Assembly (NCBI GenBank): GCA_003342895.1
Contig: PTFA01000395.1
Span: 444,394 to 508,393 of the forward strand
Source: Casuarius casuarius
Lineage: Eukaryota > Chordata > Aves > Casuariiformes > Casuariidae
Length of the DNA: 64,000 bases
Direction of reading: 5' to 3'
The translations under genes were made by a program, and so were the position numbers. Of this stretch, positions 13,901 to 28,900 are shown in pieces. Numbering within the stretch: position 1 is the first letter of the stretch; the number at the start of each line of letters is the position of its first letter. Below the pieces are notes generated by a model. It saw only the letters and a program-made list of their open reading frames with translations. It did no database searches and was not told where the DNA came from.

Positions 13901-16900
13901 AATCTGGAAAAAGCAGAGTGAAATGGGAAGAACATTAGAAGATGTCATGGAGGAAGTCAGGCCCTGTCCTAAAACTGCTCCCCCAGCTCTGTGTACAGCT
14001 GGGTGGAGAGCTGTCTTGGCCAGATGGTGCTTGGTCCCTGAAGAGCAAGAACAGGGCAGCCCTCAGCTACACCCTGCATATTCACAATGATTCAGTGCTT
14101 CCTTCTTATCGAAAGCTAGCGGGCCAACTCCTTGGGTCCCGTAACCTGTGTGCCTCCTTTCTTATCATGGACTGCTTCACACCTGCTGTTGATTTGGCTG
14201 GGGCTTTCTTCAGCACCCACACGCTCTCCACCCAGTAGGACGTGGCATAAAATAATGATTCCCCCAAATCCAGCAAAAACTTTTGCAGTGCATTGCCTTT
14301 GCTCCCATGGTTCCAGGCAGACATGAGCCCAGCCACAAAATCCAGCTCACTGCAAACGTTTGTAACATTGGACATTTGGAACTGCAGATATGATCACAGT
14401 CCCATTCTCCTCATTCTGCTAAAAATATATGAAAATGTGCAGCTTATTCAACACAGTATATGAGCTGTAGCTCTTAGGCACAGGGATGAACACCATAAAA
14501 TTACAATTACATGCATTTTGTCAGCTTGGGACACATTAAACATTATTTTAACTTTGATATTTATGTCTAAGTATCCTTTTTATATATGTTTACATAAGCT
14601 CCCTTGTTTTGTCTCTTGTGGTTTTTGTTCTTGGAACTGATGCAGCAATAAANGAGAAAAGACTATCATCCTAGACAGGCAAGGGAGCTTACATAGCACT
14701 AGAAAGAAGTGCAGAAAGATCTTTCTTAAATCAGAGAAATAAAGATGTATCTGTTATCTGAAAGTAGATAGTATTTAACAGCATGGCACATGTCATTTTC
14801 CAATCCTTTTCTCTTTATACTTTTGCAGTAACAAACTGCTCTATGTGAGCTTTATTTTGCTATTACTTCTCCAAACATAAAGTCTCTAAGTAAAGTAATT
14901 TCTCTAGTGGATAAGAACCACACAGGTTATTGATGTATCGCTGCTGTGAGTGGTAGGATACCCTGCGGGGCAAAACTATGCTAGTTCAGGACTACCAACA
15001 ATAATCATCAATACTGGATCTCTTTCTTTCATTGTTTGGGCCTGATTAAAGTCATTGGGAGATCTTTCATTGGTTTAAGTGGGCTTTGGATCAGTCCTTT
15101 TAACCTCAGACGAATGTGCTGATTGGGTAAGACCTGGGCACCTACTTCTCAGAGGTCCCTGGAGGATTGCAGCCTAAGTGCCCAAACTCTTGGTGGAGTA
15201 TCCCATGCAAAAAGACCAGCAGTATGCCAGGTGAGCTGAGACCAAGTGCTTCTCTCTCTCTGCCATCAAAAGATATTCTCTCCCAGCAGGCCCCTTCGTA
15301 GTTGGGTTGGAAGTGCTACCAGAACAGATACAATTCATGACAATATGAACAAGAAAATAATGTGCTTTTTAACAAGAGATTTACTAAATGCCTTAGGATT
15401 CATTTCAAGAGAACAAAAAGACCTTCCTCNAAATTGAGCAACTACAACTTCCTCTCCCTGCGCACAAAGTTGGGGAAGGAAGGAGACAGGTCCTGTGCTG
15501 AAGACTAACAAACGTGGCACCAATCAGGCTACCAGCAGAAATGGGCTCTTAGGGAATATTAGAGTCCAGCTCTGTCCAGTGAGGTGCCTGGACTGACCTC
15601 AGAAACACATGTCCAGGCTTGCTGATGAGGCAAGACACCCTAACACCGGTACTCTGAAACCAAGGTCTCATAGGTCTAATATACTCCCAATGGCCATCCT
15701 CAGAAAAAAGACAAAGGCACCATTTAGTTTCTGAGAGGTTTTCAAATTTATCCAAGCAGTTCCAGAGCAATAAGTGATTAGAAAGTGTCTATAAGAATTT
15801 CTTCAGTTCAGGCGCAGTAAGCTTTGCCCTGCTGCAGGGCAGTGCCACACACACCTGTGTCCTTCCAGTCCTTTCCCAAAGCAACACAGGCACCATGCTT
15901 CAGAGTTGGGCTCTGTCCCCACCNCCGGTATGTTGAGATCATCAGCTCAGGGGGAAAAGGTGCCTGGATATCTAGCCTCAAGCCGTTCTCCAAATCTGAC
16001 CCCAGGAAGTCTGGATCTGTCTATACCCTTGGCAAGACTGACACACCCAGTGAAAAAACTGCCGCAGTGGTTGGGCTCGTGCAAGTCTGGCCCCCAATGT
16101 CTCAGCATCTTGACAGAGCAGGCAGCTAGCAGTTCTGCTGAAGACAAGGTATATGTTCTTGCAGCATATGCCTCAGGGGGTTGCATATCTCCTGAGACGT
16201 CCAGAACTGCTTAAGGAACTTGTCATAAAGCAGCCATTCATCAAGTATCAGGTTTAAATTGAAGCTCTTTTCACACAGAGTCAAAAGAAGGTGAGTTGCA
16301 ACTTGAACACAGTTTATATTGAGGCCAGCCTAGCAAGAGGATGCCAGAGAAAGTTAGTCCTTCACCACAGGCCCATCAGAGCTGGGAACACTGGGGAAAG
16401 GGGTAGACGTTGGAGAGGTTGCTGNACACTGTCTGCTTTAGCAGTCATGAGAAAGCTTCGAATGACTCAGGCCAGGATCGTTTCTACAGCTGAAACCTAT
16501 CAAAATAGGGAGTTTTGATGGAAACCACTGATGGGGCTGTAGTCATGGGTGTGTTTTCTCTCCATTCTGGCCAACCCTCAGGGCCCCCACACAAGCGTCT
16601 CACCCAATTACCTCGTGCAAGCTGGAGATGAAACCTGAAGAGAGACTTGAGAGCCCAAAGCGCTTCTCAATAGTGGTGAGGCTGCTCTTGAAGTTGGCAC
16701 TGTACAGGAGCTGGGAGAGCTGGAGAAGGCCATGGCACACCACGAACACCTGCAGGTAAAATAATGCCATCTCAGTTAGTACCTGATAGCTGCCCAGCTG
16801 ATGTGTAACCTCTGGCAACCTGCTGGCAACCATGCCCCATGTGAGTGATCTGAGAGTCATACATGGGTACATGTCCATACATACATGGACTCAAGTAGGC

Positions 16901-19900
16901 CAACGCAGCTGCATCTCTGTTGTGTACCAAACCAAATAAAGAACTGGACTTTCCATGCCCTACTGCTGTCCAGCACCACCCTTNCCTTCTCTTTTCTTCC
17001 CTTCCCTTCCCTCCCATTTGTTCACTGCACTGCATGTGTCTGAGGGCATCAGTTATGAATGCAGGAGACACATGTCTATGCTGTGCACATTCTTATGTAC
17101 TGCATGGTATTTATGCTGCTTCTCAAGCCCAAAATGCATATTTCATTGCATTTATTGGTTGCTGCAAGCAAACAAGTGAGCTCTTCTTTTCTGCTGGGAA
17201 GTTATTAATTTAGCTTTGCAAAACGAGCAATCTGATGTTTAGAAGCGAGGACAAGGAACTCTGTTTTTAACTTTCCTCTGCTTTACTGTTACTAATATTC
17301 ATTATTACTTGCACTGTGGCAGCACTTGGTGGAAGGAGGACCTGATGCGCAGGGAGCTGTACAATGATAAAGCTGCTGTACCGCAGCAGAAATGGAGCTA
17401 TTGCTGGTTCAGACTAGCTGAGACCCAGTATTTCCAGTTATCACTCAGTTGTAAAGTAAGTTAACAGTGCTTTCTCCAACAGGTTTTGCAAGACAAAGCT
17501 CATATTGGTAAAGGGCTTTTAAAGCTCCAGCAGGAAAGGATGAAATACAATGCAATGTATTCTCACTACTGTAAGACCTTTGGGGTTTTCTAAAAACAGC
17601 ATTGTTCTCTTGAGCCATCTAAATCACTGAGNCAAGCAAGAAACCAAACCAAATGAACACAGAACAGGCAAGGAGCAGAAGAGGGAGTACACCGAATATA
17701 TGGGCCAGGGCAGAAGCATCGTCAAAAGAGCCAGGGTGGCCAGAGAAAGGAAAGCGTTCTCAGCCGGGGATGGAAGAGACAGCTCAAAAGTGTCTTTTGA
17801 TCTATATTTAGTCAGGACAGTTTTCCTTTATTTTCCTTGGAATGGAATGTGTCCACATGGTGCCAGAAGTATTTTAAAATCATTTAAAAGAGGAAAAAGG
17901 CCTTTTTATTTAAATTCACAGGAAATCAAATATTTGCTGAACACCGGAAGCATGTCCCACAAAGATAACGGCGGGAAGCCCAAGATGATAGATGGGGGAT
18001 CAAAGGTACTGCAGTGCTGACAAATTCCTTATGTCCTTGGCTAGGAGAACAGCAATAATTGTTATTATTATTTATTTGAAATAACGGTAGCACCCAGAAG
18101 CCAAGGTCCGAAACAAGACTCCATTTTGTGAAGTCCAACACAGAGAAAGAGTGAAACCATGAATCCGACGCAGAGGATGCAAATGCAACAGGTGGGGAAT
18201 ATGGACTTCTGGGGAGCACGGGAGGTCACGAAGGCCTGGGGATCTGCCTGGAATTGTTCCAGCAATTACAAGAGAATTTGAATGAGGGCAACATGACTGC
18301 TTTGTGGAGATTCTAGGAAGCTTCTCCTGTGAGGGAGAAGAGCATCAGGCAGAGCACAGAGCTGGGTATCTAAAAATATGAGAAACAGGGGATAAAAGCT
18401 TAGGGCAGAGATGAAGGGGAAAAAACAAATGATGCCCTGGCAGTGTGTGGCTAGGATATAAATAACCTGGACAGAAAAGCAGTAAAAGAGGATGAATGCA
18501 AAAAGATGGAAGAAGGGTCACAGGAACAAATTAAAATCATGAGTTCTCCATCCACATCTTGAGGGAATATAAGCACACTAACACATCAAGAACGCATCTG
18601 GCACTGTGGTAGTAGGGCAGGAGAAAACANAATCCCAAGCTAGCATTTTGCTATGACAAAAAGCTACAGAGCTACAACGTGCAGTGTAACTTGGGAATCA
18701 CTCCCAGAAAGGAGACGAAACAGAAATGAAATATTTGAAAATAAANTTCTGAAGCTGAATGAACTTTAAACCTGCCAGCTAGCAGCTCCTATATTCAAAA
18801 ACACATTCAAACACGTGGTCTTGTGCATGATAGCTGGATCCACCACCTTCTCTTTCCCAAGCCCTGACCTGGGATCATGCATAACTAATCCAACCAGGGC
18901 TGGCCTGGAGCAGAGAGGTGACTCCTGTGGGGATGAGAAATGGACAGGGAATCTTGTTGCCAGAGAGCATTAATTTTTGTTTCTGCAACTCTGGCCAGAT
19001 CCTATTGAAGTCATTCTAATAAGGAAGTGTTAGGGAAACAGAGGAGGGTCAGGAGCACNTAAGATGCAGAACAGCTGGAGAGAGCATTCTCCTGGTGCAA
19101 GGCGTTAGCTAGAGAAGCAGAGCTGTTTACCAATGGGGAGGGAAGAGGGTGGATCACGGAGGCTGAATATAGCGCAGCAAATGTCAGCCTAATCCCAGGA
19201 CAAACGGGAAGATGAGAAGTGTTTGGGAGAGTGAAGATGCTGGCGGCGGGGGCAGAGCTGAGAGAACAGCAGGATGAGAGGTACTGACTGTCCCACAGAA
19301 ATGCTGGGATCAGCCAGAGATGGGGAGAAGACGAGGACAAAAGGCAGTGGGGAATCTGCACTCCATGAGAGGATGTGGGGCAGGAGACTAGAGGGACAAG
19401 CAGAGGTCAGAGAGGGCAAGCAGGAAGAGATGGAGAGATTGCCTGAAACGGATTTATGCATTAGTGATATCCTGAAGCTGNACAAAGCAGGGCAGTGGAT
19501 CTGGAGAACTTTCTTGGGAGCAAGATGGGGCTCCCCAGGGTGAGGGAAGGCAACCCATGAGAAATACAGCTAGAGACTAAACAAAAGGAGAGGAGGAAGA
19601 CTTTGGAGCATGACTGCTCCCCCTCTGCCTGTGAACCTCATCCTGCAGAACGATACTGGCCTGATGCCTGGGTGACAGAATAGTCTGGCAAGCCTGGCAA
19701 GCCTGCTGAGCCCCAGGACAGGGTGACAGGGATGGGGGCAGGCGTGCCAGCAGGGCCTTGAGTAGATGGGCTGGAAAGGCCTGGCAGACCGGTGCTCACT
19801 AATGATTAAATCGCATACTTCCATTACACGGGAGACTTGCCACCAGCATTACCCAACTAATGGAAAATCAGCCTTTTCTGGCTGACTGGGCTTTCTGCTA

Positions 19901-22900
19901 CCCTGTCTTCCTGCAGTGTGCTGGGAGATGCTGTGCTGCCACAGCTAGCATGCAGACCACTGGCTCTGGAGTCCTGGGCTGAGCCCAGCTATACAACTCA
20001 TTGGACTGTTTAAACTAGAAGAGTCCTGAGCCTAGAAATGCCTCTCTGGTACGTGTACCCAGTTTTCTTTTACTCTGCATTGCTCCCTTCCTCTCCTGAT
20101 CCCATCACAGGGGTGCAGGATTTGGATACTCACAGCTGGAACAGACAGTTTAATAACACTATCTACCATGGCTTCTGTGAGGAGAGTTAGTAAGAAAGGC
20201 AGAGATGTGAGGATTGCTCAGGGGACCTGATCCCACCTCTCACTGCTACTGGCACCATGATGACGCAACGCACACATCAGCCTCAGCTCTTGGATGCGGA
20301 GAAGCTGGAGGATGGGAGGGGAAGGGCAGAAGGGATTTTTTGCCTGAGAAGAAGCTGAGGTTGAAATGCCACACAGAACAGTCAAAGCAAAGCAAAACAG
20401 CCTTTGCTCCAGGACTTCTGCAGCTGGAGTTTGGCTTTTCCAGACATGATTTAACTGTGCCGAGGTGAGAGACGTGCCTGATTTAAGACTTCCTCTGCAT
20501 TCAGGAGGCTCAGTTTTAATTAAAATAACGACTGTCCAAACCTCGAAGGCCCTGCAAATAGCTGGGAAAGGGGCCTACTTGGCTGGTTGCAGTGCTCCGC
20601 AAGGAGAGCCTCTGCACTGTCTGACCTCAGCACAGAACAAGATGCTCTGGCTGTGAAGGGCAGGCTTCCAAGGCTGGAGGAGACGTGGCGGCACAACTCT
20701 CCCCCTGGCACCACATGTCNCCTAGCAGGTTGTCTTGGGCCTCTCCTGTCCCACTCCTCCCCACACACTGTTTGTGGTGATGTGGCCCACCTGCACATTG
20801 CTCTGACCTCCTTGTTTTCCCTCAGGGTTACTTGACAATGATCTTTCATTTTCTCTGAAATATTTTCGGATTTTCCATTCTTGCTCCTTCATTATTACGC
20901 TCTGTCTTACAGCAGAGCAAGCAGCCCCATCTGAGATGTGACACTTGCTGTGAGAGGTGCATGCACCCATGTGTACCCTGGAGCACTCACTACCCAGCTA
21001 GGTAGGGTAGATGCAGGGGAAGAACAGAAATAGAGGGACATTCGCCCAAGGCTTGTGCCAGAGCTAGGAAGAGCGCCAAATCTCCTGCCCAGTAGTCAAG
21101 ATCTTCAATCTTTTCTGGCATGCTAGTCTCTCCCAACTTTTACACCTATTTTTCTCATCTCTCCCCCACAGGTCGCTACCTCCATTCATCATCTCTCTTT
21201 CCTGTTCCTTCCTCAGAAGCCAGAAAAAGGCCTGCTGCCCCTGCAAACCTTCCTGAATGGTGTGGGTGGGCCTGGGGAGAACAACAGGTCACCACACTTT
21301 GTGCAGGCACCCGTGATTGTAAGACCACCCTGAAGCCGCCCACGATCTGCTGCTTCCTGGAAACCAGCACGGCAGCAGTCGCTTCCCCCAGCACTGATCT
21401 GGTACCTTCCAGCTGTAGAGAGCACCAGATGTGCTACATTAAGCTCTGCACACACAGTGAGCATCCCCACGACAGGACAGAGCTACTATCATCCATCATT
21501 CTTAACACTTAATGAAGAAGAAGGTTTAAAGAAGAGTAAATGAACTCATTTGAAGGGAAGTTTTGCTGACACAAAGCAGGCGTAATGGCACCAAAGGCAA
21601 AGGCGTGGTTAGAGGTTAAGGAGTTGGGGACACTCCTACAAATATGAAGTGCTGCTCTTAGTCCATTTCTGACCCTTGTGAGCAGATGCTCTGATCAGAT
21701 CTCGGAGTATTTTTAGAGCTGCAGGTGAGTTCCAGCTAATGGTACAATTACAGGCACCTGGGGTGCAGTGCAGCAGGGCTGAAGGCATGCACCCACATGC
21801 ACATGAACATGCACGTGCACACACATATACACACACACACACACTTGTACAAAATCCCCTCTTAATCATCCTGACATTTCCTTCAGAATGCTTGAGTGAT
21901 CCTGACTCCAGGCTGTTTATACAAGACACTTGACTCCTTTCCAAGATACACTTTATTTAAAATGGAAGCAAATGCCTGGGGAGAGGTTCTTCACATACAT
22001 ACTGCTCTCCCCCTGCCAACTCTCAGAGATCAGCAGCTTCCAGGGCAATGTTTTTTGTAAGGAAGAAAATCCCACCCTGTTGAAAGGAATATAGGGGTTT
22101 GATTCCTTCATGGTCTAGCCAACACTTCCCTGCCTTTTCACCTCAGGTTCAAAATGGAGAGAATTGCTAGATATTCAGACAATCAAGACCCAGATCTCCC
22201 TTAGAGGAGATGTACTCAACAAATGCTTGCCTGGCAGGGTTGGTGGAGCTCAGCGGGGAGGCAGGCTGGCCTGCAGACAGCTTCCAAGCACAAGTAAAGC
22301 AATCCCTCGAANAGGCAGCAAGGCTGAGATCCAGCTTACCTGTACTAGGGGCCTAGAGGTCCCCAAGCAAGGCCATGTATGGCCACAGTAGCCTGCGCAT
22401 TCTTGGGGGACATATGAGGCCTTGGTTCAGCCCCTGGGCTGCTCCTGGGACTGGATCTGTGCCAAGGTGGGCCTAGGGATAGGATCCACTTGGCTACTGG
22501 CCACCAGTGCCATGATTGACTGCCCTGGCTGCATGTTGTCTGACAGGTGGGCTCTGCTTGACAAGGCAGCATCCTCAGGGTGGCCCTCGGTCCTTGGCAT
22601 CCGCCTGGCTTGGGGACGGTCAGATGGGCAGCCCCAGGGTGGATNTGCCTCCACAACCTTGAGTCCTTTGTGTCATGATGATTTCTCAGCAGGGCCGTAG
22701 GAGCAGCCAGTTTTGAACACAGCACCGGTCTCTAGCGTGCAGTTGCACTACCCCACAACACATGCTGGGTCACCTAGGCTGTATTCTCTTATCTCATGGC
22801 TCTCCCTTTCTATTACTGCTTATGTAAGATAACACACTGTCAACACAGTCATTGACCTTAATAAACGATTGCTAACTAAAGGCACTCTGAAACTGTATTT

Positions 22901-25900
22901 TAAAGAGGCCTATTATGAAAGATGGACTGTTTTGTAAAAGACTTCTTTGGGGGAATGTCCCTTGGCCACCAAAGCAGCCAATAAAATGCTTGGGAAGTCT
23001 GGCTAAATGAGAAGAAAAGTGAGGTGCTTGATAATCCCAGCACGCATCTGCTGGAAGCGGGTCAGAGTTGAGGTCATGGCAAGGTAACAGTATGCAAGCT
23101 TCTTTTTATTTAGAGGGAATAACTGCCTCCACGGAACCTCCAGAAGCCAATAGAAGTTCAAAAGTTTCCTCTTGCTGGGAGCATGCACTATTCTGTAGGG
23201 ACCCAGGGTCTATGAAGAGTATTGCTACATGCAACTACAGGAATTGACATGACCACTGCCCATTCCTGTCTACTCCCTGGAGAAGTACGTGGCTAGTTTG
23301 TCACTCTCCTACCACAGCTTCATGCTATGGATACAGCAGTCATGTCTGAAGTCCTCTCTCACACCATATTTCAGTGCCTTCACCTTGGAAACCCTGCCCC
23401 GAGAAAGAGAATGTGGAAATCCTGTGGTGCAGCTCATTCTATTGAAAAAGAGCATTAGCAACACATTCTCACCCCACAGATCTTGGGGTCTGAACCCACA
23501 AAAGGTGCTGGGGAAACATGGCTGCGGAGAGGAAATGAGCTGGCCATGTCCCATAGCACAACATGAATGAAGCCTGTGCTCTCCTCTTCACTCAAGCACT
23601 CATTTAAAAAATGCAGGGACATAACCACAGCCCAGAGACAAGCAGGACAAGCAAACAAGCAAACAGAGGAACACACTGGAAAAAAATGGTAAAGAAGCAC
23701 GTGGGAAAATGAGTGTGAAGGAAAAGGCTTTTTTTACCAGAAGGTTGAATTAACTAGGGAGAAAGAAGATGATAGTGGGACTTTCAAAGTATATTTGCTT
23801 GAGTTACTTTTTGCTGCTTTTAAAATATCTAGGACTGAAGTCCCAAACCCGTGGAAACTAATGAACTCCACAAGAGACTGTGGACTCCCCATAGTCCTAC
23901 AGAATAACCAGTCCTATGGGCTCCAGCCTGTGTTATGCCCTCTACCCTACTCTGTTTTTTATGTGCACACATCAGTGATAATGTAAGTGCCAGAGAGCTT
24001 TTCCGTGGTAGAACTGCTAACTACACAGATGGAAAGAGCCAGGGCTTAATTGATTTGATTGACACAAGAGCTGTCTGGGGTGCAGTAAAAAGAAGTGAAG
24101 ATACTTACAGAGCCTATCAAACTGTTCTCAGCTAATTGATGACACTGAGTTATGATGTGGCCAAGAACAATTGTTACAAGAAGACGCACAATGAATCTGG
24201 CAGGAGTAAATATCTGGAAAGGACTAGAAGTAAGGACACTCTGTTAGGTCTTTCTGTCCATACAGTGCTATTAGAGTTGTATTTTGGGCTCCAGAGTGCC
24301 AAACCAAAACCTTTTGAACTCAGTGGAAAGTCTCCTCAATGACTTTGGTCCAGACCCCACATATATACTGGACAGGTCAGACCAAAAGGCTGCAGCTGAG
24401 TTTTGGGGAAGTCAGATCATAAATTTACCCTCATTTAACAGAGATTCCCTCCCTTCTCTCATCTGAAGTGCCCCTAGTCTGTATCTGGGTTAGAAGAGTT
24501 CCAAGAATCCTGGCCCAAAGCAGGACACCCCTGACCTGCACACGTCAGAAGGCTTCTTCCACTTTCAGTACTTGTCTTACATTGAGCGAGGGGCCTTGAG
24601 TTAGATTCAGACAACTCCCTGCACGGGGAGGCGCAGTGAGGCAGGGATGTAATTTCGTTGAGAAGAACATAGGTGTGGACTCAGCAAGGTCTCAGGAAGG
24701 CCAGCCGCCCTAGATTTGCTCTTNGGAGGGAATCTCAGAGCACTGCCAGTCTCCAGGAGGTAATGCAGTGAAAAGCAGTCCCTTTTCTAATGCCACTAGG
24801 AATTTGCTTCTCTGTGCTGAAGTTATGTAAAGACCAAGTCAGCAGTGGCCCCAATGCAGGTAGTTTCCTAGGGCCCCATATCCTTCACTACCTAAGTCAC
24901 TACTATGCAACAGCCTCAAGTCAGCACACGCAGACTGGCATGTTTGCAGTTAAGCAGAGCACACAGTACTCAGTCCCGCATTTGAACTGATGGGAGTGCT
25001 CACCGGAAACAGGCCTGCCTCCTGATTGCCCCGCTGCACTTCTCGAGGCCATGCGTCCAGTCCCACAGGGGTCAAATGCTGCTCAGGTCCAGCTTTTTCC
25101 AGAGATACTATGTTGGTCCTTGCAAAACAATGATGCCTCCCCTGCTTCTGTCCACCTTCAGCACATCTGCATTTAGCTTTCTCCAGTCACAGACCCTGAC
25201 ATCAGAACTGAATCATTTTAAGAACTTTATTATCTGCCTGTTCTTTTTGCCTGGTTTGTTTGTAATTAGTCAATGGATTCAGAAGTTACTTGGGAATGAG
25301 TAGGGACCACACTGGCATTCAAACCCCACAACCACATGAGTTCTGAGNATAAGCTTAATCCTCTAAAGAGTCCTCTATAAATTCAGAACACCAGGATTTT
25401 ATATTCCTAAATTTCCAAAGAAAAGAGAACATCCCCAAAAGGATAAATACTCAGGAAGAAGATTGGCTGTTTCTTTTAGAGCTTGTGCGTAATCAACGCC
25501 CACTATACTAAATGACTCCCTTGCAGTAGAATGGCTGAGGTCACACAGTCTCAAAGAAATACATCAGATGGAAATGAAAAGTAAATTAATTTGTGTGGAG
25601 AAATCTGTCCTGTCTTGGCATCTCTTTCCTACGTGCAGCTGCCTGGTTTTCTATATCAAAAAGCACCATGAAAGATTAAAAAAAAAATACAGTGTTTCCA
25701 CTGAGGGAACCAAATAACCTGCCACACACAATGCCCCTTAGCACAGCACCTTGGAGCCAGGTAGTCCAGTGAAAGAAGCTGAGTCCTAAACTTTATTTAT
25801 ATTGCAAAAAATAAGCAAACAAATAAAAAGGTTAGGGATTTCTAAGGCATTCTGCTGTCTAAATTATGAGTTGCAATAATGACTGTCTCCTGCCAGATAA

Positions 25901-28900
25901 TCTACACTTTACAACCACCCATTGCCAAGTGCAAAGACAATGTTTTTCTTTCCTCAGCCAATGCATACACGTATCCCAATGCCCTTGCAAGGTCCATGTA
26001 AGTTTTGCTTTGCTCGGTTGCCCTAAAGGGAGCACTCCAAGGCACAAACGAGAAATGTGTCCCTGCCTCAGGTGCAAATTTCACAAAGAAAGGCAGCATT
26101 TGGCTGTGGGGGATTACTGAGACCAGACCTTCAGTGTGTGAGAAGCAAGGGCTGTCTCTGCTACTTCCCACAGTTCTTCCTGTGAAAAATACTTATGCTT
26201 ACAAAATATGATGTATATCCTTAAGCAGCCTTCTCTTCTCCTGGCAACCAGACCGAGTGAGCAGATAGGTTGTGTTATTGGGTCTTTGCTCTTTCAGGGT
26301 TTTCCTAAGGTTTCTCCCCTTTGTAGTGTGTCAGGACCAGATTATGATTTCCTTGAAGGTAGCTTCAGATTCCCTTCGTCTTTCTTGACCCACAGACGAA
26401 TGTAAACACTCCTCTCACACACCCACAGCCCTGGCCATACCTTGTGCTCCCTATCAGCAACACTCCTCTCCCATTNTGCTTGTGATAATCTTATCTACGC
26501 TGACCACTCCTTGGTTGTGTTTGGGCACTGAACCACCTCGCCCCTCATAAAATTAACTTGTTTCATTTCTCCTAGACCTTGATCCCACTAAACTTTCCAG
26601 CCTGTTTTACTCTCTGGATCCTCCCCATCTTCTTCCTTATCCTGCTGTAGATGTTACTGATGAAGGCCAGACAGTTCTTCCCTTTTATAATCAAAACCAG
26701 ATCTAAATGTCCCTTGCTATATTCACACCAGTTTCAGAGACATCAAAACCCACCTGCGCTTTCTAATGCCCACACTGTTACACCATGAACACTGGAAGAC
26801 TCCAGGCCAATGGGTATTTCTTCCAGTGCCGACCCACTTGTCCCTCGTTCTAAGAGCCCTACCTGCTTTGTTGCTACAGCTCCTCACGCAGCTCGCCATC
26901 ACACCACATCCAACTCGCTTTCCCAGGCAGGTACTGGATGTATCCTTTGCTCTTATTTAAGCCGATGGCCCTAATCCACAATGACTGCCTCCTCGTAATG
27001 CTTCCCTCTTCAAATTCCCTCTCCTATTCTTGCTAACATTTCAACAGCTAAATAAAGGCAGTACAAGTGCAGGTCATGATCTTTTTCAATGGGATATGAG
27101 ACTCCAGGCTTCTGAAATACACTCCTCTCAGCAAATTTCTTTAGTCCTTTTAAAGTAAAGGACAAAACTTGCCTTGATGCTGTTGGGACCTTAGACTCCA
27201 AGGTAAAGTTCCCATTTCTCCCACAGAAGATATCCTGCTGCACACTGTCTTCCCAGATAGGAGAGAGCAAGCTCACAGAAGATGCACAACTGGCTGCAGT
27301 CCAGATACTGCAAATCTCGGCTTGCAATATCTGGTTCTAAGGGCCTGCAGAGCATGGAGGGAGGTGGGAGACCCTCCCTGGAGTTCAGTGCCCAGCTCTC
27401 CGCCTTCATTTGAAGCCCCAGCCAAGGCACTATGCTGCACAGGGACAAGCAGGCATCCCTCCACAGAGGCAGGAATGCAAAGGAGAAGAGGGGGCCTCTG
27501 GTTTCCAGCAGTGGTGTTGCTTTTGGGGCAAGAAAGTGCTGAGCATGAACAAGGACGGCAGGACGTGACAGAAACTGTGCAGCGTCATGCAGGACCTGTC
27601 ATTTGCAGGTGGGCTTCAACAGGAAGTTGTTATTCGAGAGGTCCAGCCATTCTTGCAGAACAAACGCTGCAAGGCTGTGTGGAAGAGCCCGAGAGGAGCT
27701 GCTGTCTGGACTATGCAAGTCCTTCCACTTGAAATCCACTCAGGCCAGCAAGCAAAGGGCAGCCCTGCTTCCACCCTCCTCTCCCAGCCAGGGCTCCCCT
27801 CCATGCTGTAACAACACCTGAAGACCTCAGATGTTTTAAACCCTTACCACACATCCGAGAGCCTACAGTCTCCTCCTGATCTTCCTATCCCCTCTCCTCT
27901 GCACTCCCATATTGCTTCCCTACTTGCCCCTTATCTAGCAGTTTTAGGCTGAGGCTGCCCTACCAGATGTATGGTTAATGACCTATGTTTTCACAGTGTG
28001 CCTTAAACCAAAGATCTGAAGCTTCTCTTGCAAATAGTTTGCCCTCTATGATACCATCCTTCCTTCTTCATTACCTTTTCTAGCTTGAACATCCTCACTC
28101 CTGTGGATTCACAATCATTTTGGTGCAAATCTGGAGGATGAATGTGCCTTTTCCTTGCACATCTCATATACATCCAGATATGCTTGTGTCTGTGTCCTTT
28201 ACATCTATCTCATGGTGCCCTCACCCAGGAGCCCAGCTGTTTTGTTTCAGTCTCTTCCTCAGTCCCTTCGGCTACCTGTGTCTGGCTTTGCTGGTTCTCC
28301 AGGAGATACCACATGCACAACAGTGCTGAATCCTTCTGTGCAGGTCAGAAAAGTGTCACTTCAGCAGTGCCCTGTTGAGAGGACTTGCTGTCTTGAGCTT
28401 CTTTATAGCATCCAATTTAAATCTGCCTCCAGGCTTTTGAATCTCTCCCTGGACTTACTCCAGCTGACATACCTGACATTTTTCCTCTCTCTCTTATTCT
28501 CCAGCCTCCTTTTACACATCAGGTGGTCTCACTGGCCTGGAGTAACAGGGTAAAAGTCTCTTCCCATCTGTTTTCCCAACCATTTCACTCTGCTCCCCTG
28601 CACTCTTGAGCTAGCTGGCTTCCAGATGAAGACAGTCCAGCTAAGCTAAGTAACATGATATTTACAAAGCTGTCTTCCTTGTCATGTTTCTGGGGATACA
28701 GAACAAGCCATTACCTATCAATTAAAATAGCACAAAACCATGAAAGAGATAATAAATGCAAAAAAGCCAAAACATTTGACATGGGGCTTAGGCATTGGAA
28801 ATAGAGAATGCCATTGAAATAATCTTTTTTTCAGTGGTTGTGGAGTTACCAAGATGCTGCAGGCTTCTCATGTGGGATAGCGCTCAGCAGCAACTTTCCA

